A DNA stretch of 64,000 nucleotides from Capronia americana. Its lineage: Eukaryota; Ascomycota; Eurotiomycetes; Chaetothyriales; Herpotrichiellaceae. The notes beneath the pieces were generated by a model. That model had not been told where the DNA came from. It searched no databases and worked only from the letters and a program-made list of their open reading frames with translations. Numbering within the stretch: the first letter of the stretch is position 1; each line of letters opens with the position of its first letter. The stretch lies in assembly GCA_016110215.1 (NCBI GenBank), contig JADWQD010000004.1:620001-684000 (forward strand), written 5' to 3'. Positions 42,568 through 51,164 of the stretch are shown here, one piece after another. Made by a program: the position numbers and the translations under genes.

Positions 42568-43385
42568 ATGTCTGCCTCAACGCCCCAAGTCCTTTTTGTT
42601 CTGACGTCTCACGGAGTGATGGGATCCTCTGGCAAGCCTACTGGCTGGTATCTGGTAAGCCTTCCGACAGATCGTTATTGGTGAAAATACTAGTATTGAC
42701 GGTGAATACGCAGCCTGAATTTGCCCACCCGTATAACGCCTTGGAAAAGGTCGCCCAAATCACGGTGGCGTCTCCCGCTGGAGGTGCCGCCCCTGTCGAC
42801 CAAGGCTCGGTCGACAACTGGTTGAAGGATGATATTTGCAAGGAGTTCTGGGAGACGAAGTCTTCTCTCTGGAAAAACACGGAGAAACTGTCGAGTTTCT
42901 TGGGCAAGACCAACAATTTCGCAGCAATCTTCTATGTTGGCGGTCACGGCCGTAAGTTTTGGTACAATCGACTGGCGGCTCTTCTGTTAACTGGAGGATT
43001 TCTAGCAATGTACGATCTTGCAACGGATGCAGATTCCATCCAGCTCATCAAGGAATTCTACGAGAGCGAAAAGGTGGTAGCAGCAATTTGCCACGGCTCT
43101 GCTGCGCTCGTCAACGTTAAGCTCTCGGACGGCAGCTATCTCGTGGCAAACACAGAAGTGACGGGCTTCTCCAATGATGAGGAGGATCAGATTCAGCTGT
43201 CAGAGTTCATGCCGTTCATGCTCGAGACAGAACTTGACAAGGTCAGTGGAGGAAAGTACAAGAAGGCAGACAAACCCTGGGGTGAATGTGTCGTCGTGTC
43301 CAAGGACGGAAAGTTGATCACAGGGCAGAATCCCTACAGCGCGACGGCTATGGGGAAGGCGCTTGTTGAAGCAATTACCAAGTGA
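42568..43385 (+). CDS. DJ-1/PfpI (Hsp31, glyoxalase III-like) protein
   Basis: Three exons, 42568..42654, 42714..42951 and 43006..43385, with introns of 59 and 54 nt, give 234 aa. The arrangement is that of Hsp31-type DJ-1 proteins: GKPTGWYLPEFAHPY near the N-terminus with acidic E31, FYVGGHGPMYDLA, and the nucleophile elbow AAICHGSAAL with C137-H138. Members of this branch convert methylglyoxal or glyoxal to hydroxy acids without glutathione, or act as deglycase or chaperone. It is divergent from the cluster regulator and shares its site-rich promoter. Protection against reactive aldehydes made by the neighbouring oxidases is a reasonable inference. Confidence 0.9.
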
Positions 43386-44458
43386 TGGCGCCACAATCGG
43401 GCATTTGCTTACCCCCATGAGAAGAATGTTCGAAGAAGCCCAGACGATGAGGGAGATGGAAACAACATTGCCTTTCTGTAGCTCTTTGAAATACACGTGC
43501 TGATTGCTCTTAATTTTCAAGAAGCCTTACGCATGCTTTGACATCGGCGCAGGTCCACGGGATACACTGTCAAATCCTGACAGTTGATAAGTGCCAGGAA
43601 TTATGTCTTCTTGGATGGAGAAGTTCAGAGAAGTTGTTGAAGCCGTTTGCACGCCCGGAGTGACTTGGGCAGACTCTATCTTGCCCTCTGGGTTGTATAA
43701 CGCGGTCATCACTACTCCTCTTACCAGCCATTTATCTACGTATATCTATCAGAGAGTTTTACGTTTAGTAGGAGAGGTACGGCTCCTCGGTTCGATTTTG
43801 GCTCTTTGAGACCGGGGCTCGCCGTTTTCCGCCGTGTTTTCTTTCTCGGCCATACAAAGTCCGATCTTTTGGCCATTACATCCTTCTATGGTTCCCAACT
43901 TAAAATTATTGGGAGTTGATCTTGGTTTGCCTATAACTGGAGCTCTTCCGACGCCATTATAAACTCCTTTATATTATAATGGGGATGATGGAAGCTGTAA
44001 TTTAGCAAGGCTGAATTTTTGGCTGGACAGTGTCCACAGGTATGAATCTGCCTTCTGATTGGCTGGTGCCTTAGCGCAAGGCTGGGCTTCTTTCCTTTCA
44101 TATACCTTGTGCGCATTGCACATAGCAACAACTGTTATATATACTTTACTATAGAATGAACTATTATTATCACGTGCACTGCTCTCAAGATGTAGTATCG
44201 ATTGTGATAGAGGCACACCTGGCCTTCGTATGAAGCACATCCTCTGGCAATGAAGCCTCGCCCGAGTTCAATGTCTCGCTGTTGAGGTATTGCATGCTGT
44301 GGTGTAATATTGTGGGAAGAGGAAGAAGAGTGACGGAGGTCTGACTGTCGAATAAATGCTGTACTGTCGGTCGTGGCTGCCAAAGGCCTAGCATCGCCTG
44401 TGAATCACGTAGCACAAAGAGGCGGGGGCCACATTAAGCCCCCCCAGTGTTCACTTGG

Positions 44459-44490
44459 GGAGTGCTCAGGAAGTGCTCAGGGACTGCTTA
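44459..44490. repeat. Short tandem repeat AGTGCTCAGG
   Basis: About three imperfect 10-nt units (AGTGCTCAGG, AAGTGCTCAGG, GACTGCTTAGG) lie immediately left of dispersed-repeat copy C. They resemble the array at 826-880 near copy A on the opposite strand. Confidence 0.5.
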
Positions 44491-44494
44491 GGGA

Positions 44495-44605
44495 GCGTCA
44501 GGTATGCTCAGTTAAACATCAGGTTAACTGGGCCTTCGCTCACCCTCTAGGATCACACCGTAAATGGCAATTAGGCTTTTCGTTTTCGAGTAATCTAGGG
44601 ATTCA
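44495..44605 (+). repeat. Dispersed repeat family, copy C
   Basis: Shares GCTCAGTTAAA, GGGCCTTCGCTC, CCCTCTAGGATCA, ACCGTAAATGGCAATTAGG and TTTTCG-TTTTCGAGTAATCTAG with copies A and B. It lacks the 3' GAAAGGAGCCAG block. Confidence 0.7.
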
Positions 44606-44719
44606 CGACAGCGTCGACAACGGGAACCCGTCTGATAGCATCCGTCCGATAGCATCCTAGCCATCAGGCTGCTGACGCGAGTTCGACATACATAAGCATC
44701 GGACTCACCCTGGTGGCGC

Positions 44720-45431
44720 TCAAAAAGTCTTGACCAGCCAGATAGTATTGCCGTCGCGGCCTTCTTCACCACTCGCACCGTCGTCGAGCACAACAGGGAA
44801 GCGCTTAAATCCCACGCGAGCGTAGAACTTGTACGCGTTTTCGTTCGCCGCTGCCATGCCCAGGTGGACCCCTTCGCTGCCCTGCTCTTTGGCCAAGGCG
44901 CAGAAGCGGTCGATCAACTGTCGACCCCAGCCTTGCCGCTGATGGGAGTCCAGAAGGTCGATGTGCAGATGTGCGGGCCAATGCTCCATCATCTGAGGAT
45001 ATTTCGTATGCAGCATTCCTTCTGGGTTGAACATGATCTGCCTGAGCGCGTTGGGGAGGTTTTCGTTCCATCCTGTGGGCTCGTCCGGCTCGGGCCTCTC
45101 AAACCCTTCTGACTTCAAGTATGGGATGTATTTTTCCTTGTATTCTTGCACGAAGCCGACAGTGTCCGGTACCCCGAGGAGATAGCCCACGGCCCGTCCG
45201 GTGCCGTCGTCTACCACGAAGCAGCTTTTGGGCCTCAACATAAAATATGGTCGACACCACAGGAAGGAGGCGTAGTGGAGGACCGTGTCGCCCGCAGCAA
45301 CGAGATCCGGGGCACACGTCTCGCGAAACTGGATATATGTTAGAAGAGACTTGTTGTTTGTGGTGGGGCCAACTGACGATGTGTATCATTGCATCCTTGT
45401 CCGAGTCCTGGTACATGCGAATGAATGCCAT
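44720..45431 (-). CDS. GNAT-family N-acetyltransferase
   Basis: Two exons, complement(44720..45328, 45378..45431), with a 49-nt intron, give 220 aa. The fold elements are: start MAFIRMYQDSDKDAM, central VVDDGTGRAVGYLLGV (beta strands 2-3), and the acetyl-CoA pyrophosphate loop in DLLDSHQRQGWGRQLIDRF (R/Q-x-x-G-x-G/A). GVHLGMAAANENAYKFYARVGF is the typical C-terminal strand-helix. The middle stretch (KEKYIPYLKSEGFERP) is found in fungal GNATs of unknown acceptor. It is divergent from the second EthD gene, with about 400 nt between their starts. Confidence 0.88.
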
Positions 45432-45835
45432 TTCGCCGGCTTCTCTACGTGTGAGTCAGGGATCGAGAAATGCGCCGTGATGGTCGCAAGTGAGGGCGAG
45501 CGCCTTTAAGAACAAGAGTCCCCTCAGGCACCTGCGCGACTGCCATCTTGAGCTTGAGACCGACGGCGTAGGCAGGGACGAGGCGCGGATTATCGGAAAT
45601 GTCGTGGAGAAAGATGCCCACAAAACATGAGGACACCGGCGTTTTCCCGTCGGCGAGGAGTAGCGCAGCCCTGTGAAGCGGGGCAAGGCTGTTGCCAACA
45701 AAGCAGAAGAGAAAGTGCCTACGTGGTCCTTCCTCTCCTGATCGTATGTATGTCCTTCCTCAAGGAGAGACATCCACTGCTATCTTGCACTCAAACCCTC
45801 CAGTGACCGCGAAACTGCCGCCAGATCGACCACCT
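45432..45835. other. Divergent promoter of GNAT and EthD copy 2
   Basis: About 400 nt lie between the two starts. I see no strong TATA box or repeated motif. Confidence 0.4.
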
Positions 45836-46360
45836 ATGGCGACCAAACAGCGCCTTGTCAAACTCTCGCTGTTCGCCAAGCGCAAGAGCCATCTGACTGA
45901 AGACGAGTTCCACCGCCATTGGACCGAGACGCACAGAGTGCTCGCCGCTGATTGGCTTGCCAAGTACGGTATTGTGAAGTATACTCAGGTCAGTTGACCC
46001 TGGGCAGCTTCCGGTTCCCTCCTCCTGCTGGACAAGCTCGGCTCTCAGGACAAGGGCATAAGTGGCTGTTCTGCTCCCGCTGATGCTGTCGGACAGTACC
46101 ATACTCACTCATCCTCCGCTGCCTCGGCTATTGCAGATTTCCCTGCGCTTGGAGGCTTGAAGAAACTCGACTTCGATGCCGTTGGGGAGTTTCTGATGCC
46201 GGACACCTCATGCTTCCAGAAGGCGAGGGAGGATCCTTATTATGAGCAAGTCATCATGCCGGACGAGAATCGGCTGTTTGAATGGGAATCGGCGCAGTGG
46301 ACGGTCGGTTGGGAAGAGGTGTATATCAAGGATGGTAAGGTCGTCGAAGATGAAGGATGA
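45836..46360 (+). CDS. EthD-domain protein, copy 2
   Basis: Two exons, 45836..45988 and 46097..46360, with a 108-nt in-phase intron, give 138 aa. It is a paralogue of the protein at 14108-14605: same start (MATKQRLVKLSLF versus MATKERLLRLTIL), same FHRHWTETH motif, same intron position after YTQ, same GW-EEVYIKDGKV end. The first exons are both 153 nt. EthD proteins are small dimeric alpha-beta barrels; the reaction is unknown. It lies beside a GNAT gene and a LanC-like gene rather than dehydrogenases. Confidence 0.8.
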
Positions 46361-46454
46361 TACGAAGTGGAACGTATCGACTTTGTACTCGTGCCTGGAC
46401 AGGGGATTTGTGGACGGCAACTGCAGCCTGTCATGTCCCGTGTTGCGTCGATCG

Positions 46455-47588
46455 TCAAAGGTCATTGAACCCAATGCAAGGCTTCTCCCGCAACTTTTTA
46501 TCCTTGACAGCCCACGTCCACGCCCTGCCCGCTTCGCCGGTGTAAAGGCCCACGAATTGATCATCTCTTCCTGCTGTCTTCAACCAGCCCACACCTTCAA
46601 GCGAGTCACTCGTCGTACAAGCCAAGAAATGTTCAAATTCGGCATCGTCGTCCAAAGCCAGTGCATTCCCTGCGATGCCATGACACAAGCAGGGCTCTTT
46701 GGTTAGAAGGCCTCGGTTCCAAATGTCCTTTTGGGCAGCTCTGCTCGCAGAGTCGATCCTTGTTTGCAGGGTGGGGAAGTGCGGCCGCAGCGATCTGAGT
46801 ACAAGAACCACGCCGGGGCCTCCGTGGCAGAATTGCACGAGTTTGTCTGAGCCTGGCGGGAGTGACGATGGGAAGTTCCCGCTCGGATATTGTGTCTCAA
46901 GTAGTGAAGTCAGCAGTGGCTCCAGTGTGTCTGCGCACTGTGGTGAAGAGAGAACGAGTTGAGCAAGGATGCCGAACGCGCCATGTGCGGCGCCCAGATA
47001 TGCCTTGCCATGCCAGGTCCACGGTTGTCTGGAGGCCAGGATTCTCTGTACAGTCTTTTGTATCGTTGTGTCAATGACCTCCGCAGCCTTGGACGCATCC
47101 TCGAAAGCAGACCGGGCAAGACGGAGATAGTAGAGATATCCTGATCGGCCGTACAGCCACTCGTCGGAGCCGCATGCGTCGTTGATAACGCCTTCGTAGG
47201 AGCAGAGCTTTTGCGCTAGGCTCTGATCCTGTTCTAGGGCAGTGCGGAGGGCCAGCTGTGCGAGGACCTCACTTCCGATTCCACAGTGACTCGAGTCGAC
47301 GCGGTCATGACGGCCGGAGATTCCCAGGTCCAGGTACGACTGAGCCCAGTCGAGAAGAGACTGGCCTTTGAATATAAGATCGGGGTAGAGCTGAGACAGG
47401 CGGAAGAACAGGTATGCTACAGAGGTTGGGCCATAGTACAATCCGTGAAATGTCCACCCTGTGGAGCAAGTCTGAACTGGCGGATTGTAGGTGTTGATGC
47501 GTGTCAAGGAGGCAATGAGTTCTTCGGGTGCGTCTGCGTGACGGGAAGGACTTTTGTCGTTGTCAAAATGACGAGCCGTCGGATCCAT
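46455..47588 (-). CDS. LanC-like (LANCL) protein
   Basis: Single-exon 377-aa protein with the (alpha/alpha) barrel signatures of lanthionine-synthetase C-like proteins: WTWHGKAYLGAAHGAFGIL (191-208), QFCHGGPG with C254-H255, and CLCHGIAGNAL with C302-H303. The cysteines and the second His match the zinc ligands of LanC and LANCL. An N-terminal YYGPTSVAYLFFRLS segment is also family-typical. Eukaryotic LANCL proteins bind zinc, and some add glutathione to dehydroalanine/dehydrobutyrine residues in damaged proteins. Fungal members are little studied. It lies convergent with EthD copy 2, 94 nt between stops. Confidence 0.87.
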   Translation of the reverse strand: MDPTARHFDNDKSPSRHADAPEELIASLTRINTYNPPVQTCSTGWTFHGLYYGPTSVAYLFFRLSQLYPDLIFKGQSLLDWAQSYLDLGISGRHDRVDSSHCGIGSEVLAQLALRTALEQDQSLAQKLCSYEGVINDACGSDEWLYGRSGYLYYLRLARSAFEDASKAAEVIDTTIQKTVQRILASRQPWTWHGKAYLGAAHGAFGILAQLVLSSPQCADTLEPLLTSLLETQYPSGNFPSSLPPGSDKLVQFCHGGPGVVLVLRSLRPHFPTLQTRIDSASRAAQKDIWNRGLLTKEPCLCHGIAGNALALDDDAEFEHFLACTTSDSLEGVGWLKTAGRDDQFVGLYTGEAGRAWTWAVKDKKLREKPCIGFNDL

Positions 47589-48907
47589 CTTTCAGTTAGC
47601 TATCACAAGCGTAGATGAGGCGATGCAGCGTCAGGTTAAGCATGAGCTTGAAAGATGATGAAGGTAATCAGATGAAGCACAGTTCTGCACCTGACATCAT
47701 TCTTGCAGCAATGCCTTGTCACTACCCACGGACATTCTCCTCCGGTATCAGCCTTTGGTCACTGGATATTTATGACCGTCATATTGAGGTTGGATGTGAG
47801 CGACGGAGAGTAATTATCCAATCTCGTGTGGCCAGCGGGGAGATACATTGCTTAGCTGGCGCCATGGTGATCAATAGTGCATGTGCAGGGCAGTGAAAGG
47901 GCAGACCAGGCAGAACCAGGCAGATCAAGCTAAGCAAAAAGTAGCCTGTACTCGTAGACACCCGCCGTGCTTAAGCAAGGTACCGTACCCCGCTAATTTA
48001 ACTAATGCTGTGGCTGAGGCATACCTGGGTACAGTAAATAGAGCTGTAGAGAGGTACAGAGTCTAGTGGTTCGAACGCCGAAGAGCGCCCGGAGCGTCTG
48101 CGGCAAGGCTCCCACGCTCCCTAACGCACGAGTAGGCTGCCGCAGGCTGGTGATCGTACTTGTGATGGACACCCCGCATCGCGCTTGACCGCCTAAGCCC
48201 GCCTATGAGTAAGCCGCCCTTTCGCCAGTGGAGAGGCGACTTTTGGCGAGGCTCCTTCGTGCCCTTCCATTGCGCCCTTACCAAGTAACTTACTTAACCA
48301 TGCGAGATATGTAAGTCGTCGCGGTCGGGCGCTACGGTAGGCACCATAGGGAACCCAGTGGATGCCCGTCCAGATGCCAGATCCACAGCCGAGGACCCAT
48401 GTCCGGGGTATGTACATATGTATGTGTCTGTCTGATCCGGTCTTGTGTGCGCCTCGGCTGTGCTGTGCCTTCCTTGGTTATGCCTGGCAAAAGGGCCCGC
48501 GAAGCCTTGTGTCGCATGCGTGATGCGTTGTTTCAAACATGAGTATCTACTGTAGGTATGTATGATGCACTCTCTTACAACTTACAGTACGGTATCTCGA
48601 ATTCAGGAAAGGTTTGAGGTACCAGCTACAGTAGGGTATGACTCAAGAATGAGAACCAGCCGCCCCCTTAATTGACATTCCTGGAAGCCGTATGAAGAAG
48701 TAGGTACCAACCATGACCTATATTCCCTACTACCTATCTATATAAAGGCCCCGAGGACCCAATGTCGGATTCGACAAGGCCACTACTTTGCTATCAAGCC
48801 ATTCTTTTCCAATCTATCCATCCGTCTATCTGTCTAACTTTCAACGAGACCCGACCTAACGCAGCGGACGGGAACTTTTCATCTCGTCGCCTCGTCACCG
48901 TCACACA
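47589..48907. other. Intergenic upstream of NUDIX gene
   Basis: No gene is supported. A GGTTCGAAC word at 48067-48075 preceded by TGGCTGAGG-like text near 48011 recalls the B and A boxes of tRNA genes, but no cloverleaf can be folded. A TATA box lies at the right end (separate entry). Confidence 0.45.
48739..48747 (+). promoter_or_regulatory. TATA box of the NUDIX gene
   Basis: TATATAAAG lies about 170 nt upstream of the ATG at 48908. The sequence between is CT-rich, as is common in fungal 5' leaders. Confidence 0.5.
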
Positions 48908-49804
48908 ATGTCTTCATTCATCCTCCCAGATTGGATCGACGCGTGTCCCGGAGTAGAAGTGACGATTCCCCCAAATGTGACCAAGGACCAACTCCTCGCC
49001 TTTCGGCCCTTCAAGAACTGGCTCTCCACGTTGCGGCAGTCGATAACCAAGCAACAACGGCGGTTACAGCAGCAGCAGAGGTGGCGCCCCAGCAACCACT
49101 ACCGCCATGCTCTTGACGCCCCTCCAAACAACTACGATTTGCCCTACCAGCTCCATCGCATCGACGTCCGCTCCGTCGAGTGGGCCGGACCCCGCATCCT
49201 CTTCGTCCTACTGCACACGGTGGTGCAGAGTGCGACCGATGAGCGGCCTCTCCCTGGGATCGTTTTCCTCCGAGGCGGCAGCGTCGCGGTGCTCATGATC
49301 ATAAGACCAGAGGACGATCCCGCAGCGAGATTCGTCGTCATGACGCACCAGCCGCGCGTGCCGGCCGGGAGTTTCGCGTTCCGCGAGATCCCCGCGGGGA
49401 TGATCGACGACGAGGACGCCTTTGTCGGGGCCGCGGCGACGGAGATCCGAGAGGAGACGGGCTTGATCGTGCGGAGGGATGAGCTTGTCGACATGACGGA
49501 GCTGGCGGTGCGGCGGGGGCGGGACGATTGGGACGACCATCAACATTTGCAGAGAGCCGTGTATCCCAGTCCGGGCGGGTGTGATGAGTTTATCGCGCTC
49601 TTCCTCTGGCAGCAAGTCATGCCCAGGCCGGAGATTGAACGGCTGAGGGGCAAATTGACGGGGAATCGCACAGACGGCGAGAAGATCCAGGTCGGGTTGG
49701 TCGAATATAAGGACCTGTGGAGGGAGGGAGCACGGGATGCAAAAACGCTGGCCGCGTGCGCGCTTTATGAGAATCTGGTGAGGGAAGGAGTGCTGTTGGG
49801 CTAG
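48908..49804 (+). CDS. NUDIX hydrolase (ADP-sugar pyrophosphatase-like)
   Basis: Single-exon 298-aa protein. The Nudix helix lies at about 164-186: G164, E179, R181, E182, E183, G185 (core EIREETGL), with Thr in place of the first Arg of the REUxEExGU box. The preceding AFREIPAGMID and the later CDEFIALFLW resemble the ADP-sugar/UDP-sugar pyrophosphatase branch (NUDT14-like). A Gln/Arg-rich segment at 47-60 is probably flexible. It likely cleaves a nucleoside-diphosphate sugar or ADP-ribose. Its stop is only 48 nt from the stop of the convergent Ap4A phosphorylase gene, so the 3' transcripts must overlap. Confidence 0.85.
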   Translation: MSSFILPDWIDACPGVEVTIPPNVTKDQLLAFRPFKNWLSTLRQSITKQQRRLQQQQRWRPSNHYRHALDAPPNNYDLPYQLHRIDVRSVEWAGPRILFVLLHTVVQSATDERPLPGIVFLRGGSVAVLMIIRPEDDPAARFVVMTHQPRVPAGSFAFREIPAGMIDDEDAFVGAAATEIREETGLIVRRDELVDMTELAVRRGRDDWDDHQHLQRAVYPSPGGCDEFIALFLWQQVMPRPEIERLRGKLTGNRTDGEKIQVGLVEYKDLWREGARDAKTLAACALYENLVREGVLLG

Positions 49805-49852
49805 CAGCAGGCGTGGTGCGCCGTGATGGCAAGTGTCTGACAATAAATCTTT

Positions 49853-50815
49853 CTACATCAAACAGGTAGAGGTATCCCTAGCGGTCTGGCCGCGCCGACT
49901 TGGAACTCCAAGCTCCTCTAGCACTCGAGCAGGGCCGTATTCCTTCCATTTGTCCAGTTGCTGTGGATTCGTCAGCCACACCATACCCATCATGCCGGCG
50001 GCGTTGGCACTCGCGCCGGCGATTGCTGCTCTGCGTCTTGGAACGACCATGATCCAGCGTTTTGTCAGCATCACGTTATGGGGGAAGTATTCCAGTGTCG
50101 TCGTTTTCGAGAAAGATTGCCACGCCTGCAGCGCCTCTCTGTGGAGGCTGTGATACATCGCATGCAACCGATCGGGGAGCGCCTGTGTCGAAGAATCGAT
50201 CCGGCGAACGAAGTACTTGAATGGAACGTCCGCGGGCTCGAGGCCGTCCTGGTCGGGGAACAGTGTCAAATCCTTCGAACAGGGAATGACTTGCATATGT
50301 TTGTGCAGTCTGCTGCAGCCGGCCTCGTTCCCACAGTTGAACATGATGAAGTGCTCGTCTGGCAGGGCGTGCATCACGGCCCATGCTGCGGCGAGGTCGG
50401 TCCTGTCGAGATTCTCGGTCTGCCGCTTGAACGAGTCCAGGGTTATGATCAAGTATTGAGGCCGGAAGACGGCGAACCGGTTCATAACGAGAAGGTGAGT
50501 ATCATGAATCTTTGACACAATCAGTTTCGGATCGGCGTCCGCAAGATCGCTGCCTGGGCCATATTTGGGAACTTTGTCAAATCCAGTGTTCTCGGTCGCG
50601 CCAATTGTCGACGGCTTGGACGCCAGGGCTGGGCAGATGCGGAATTCGAACTGCAGGGGATAATCAGTGTCACACAAAAGACCAGCAGCGGGACCTCCTC
50701 GTACCTGGAAAGCATTGTCCCTGATACTGGTGATAGTCTCTGGACCGTAGAGGATGATTTGCCGGGCGACTAAATCGTCAAAGGCCACAAGGATCTGCTC
50801 CTTATCAAACAGCAT
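49853..50815 (-). CDS. Ap4A phosphorylase (ATP adenylyltransferase)
   Basis: Two exons, complement(49853..50650, 50705..50815), give 302 aa. The 54-nt intron is open in frame, but GTAC...CTGCAG borders and the family join (AFQ-FEFRICPAL) argue for removal. The HIT-type active site is SRLHKHMQVIP (H153, H155, with Q157 as the last residue of the HxHxQ motif). The C-terminal NVMLTKRWIMVVPRRRA and GMVWLTNPQQ regions are those of yeast Apa1/Apa2. The enzyme splits diadenosine tetraphosphate with phosphate to ATP and ADP. It is convergent with the NUDIX gene and upstream-to-tail with the SIR2-like gene. Confidence 0.88.
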   Translation of the reverse strand: MLFDKEQILVAFDDLVARQIILYGPETITSIRDNAFQVRGGPAAGLLCDTDYPLQFEFRICPALASKPSTIGATENTGFDKVPKYGPGSDLADADPKLIVSKIHDTHLLVMNRFAVFRPQYLIITLDSFKRQTENLDRTDLAAAWAVMHALPDEHFIMFNCGNEAGCSRLHKHMQVIPCSKDLTLFPDQDGLEPADVPFKYFVRRIDSSTQALPDRLHAMYHSLHREALQAWQSFSKTTTLEYFPHNVMLTKRWIMVVPRRRAAIAGASANAAGMMGMVWLTNPQQLDKWKEYGPARVLEELGVPSRRGQTARDTSTCLM

Positions 50816-51164
50816 TTTCGAAAATCGGAACAGCTGTTCGCAAGCCCACAGCGAGTTCTAGTCGGGACCATCTTCACGGTCGAGGTTGTCGCACCGTGAA
50901 TATATATCGACAGTGCACCCGTTGTCAGTTCCGTGGCGATGTTGGGAACTTTGGAACCGGCAGTGCGGAGAAGTCGAAAGCTGAGCCCTGGACGATGTCA
51001 AAAGGTAGAGCCGAACGAGGCGAACAGTTGCTGGACCAATCATGCCGCCGACCACGGAGACGCCATGAATGGCACATGGAATTTGGAGCTTGCTGCATGG
51101 TGACATCTGCCGCGCAGACGCCAGAAGTTAATAAGCAAACACTCTTTCTACAAGGGGTCAACGC
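50816..51164. other. Intergenic between Ap4A phosphorylase and SIR2-like genes
   Basis: This 349-nt promoter region of the phosphorylase gene (minus strand) shows nothing further. Confidence 0.45.

Larger units (their letters stand above)
43386..44719. other. Intergenic with dispersed-repeat copy C
   Basis: No gene is supported. Copy C of the repeat family and a short AGTGCTCAGG tandem array lie at 44459-44605. Confidence 0.55.

Noticed and set aside
48005..48085. tRNA-like A and B boxes (TGGCTGAGG and GGTTCGAAC)
   Set aside because: No acceptor stem or cloverleaf forms. It could be a worn tRNA-derived SINE, but one copy without ends is not enough.
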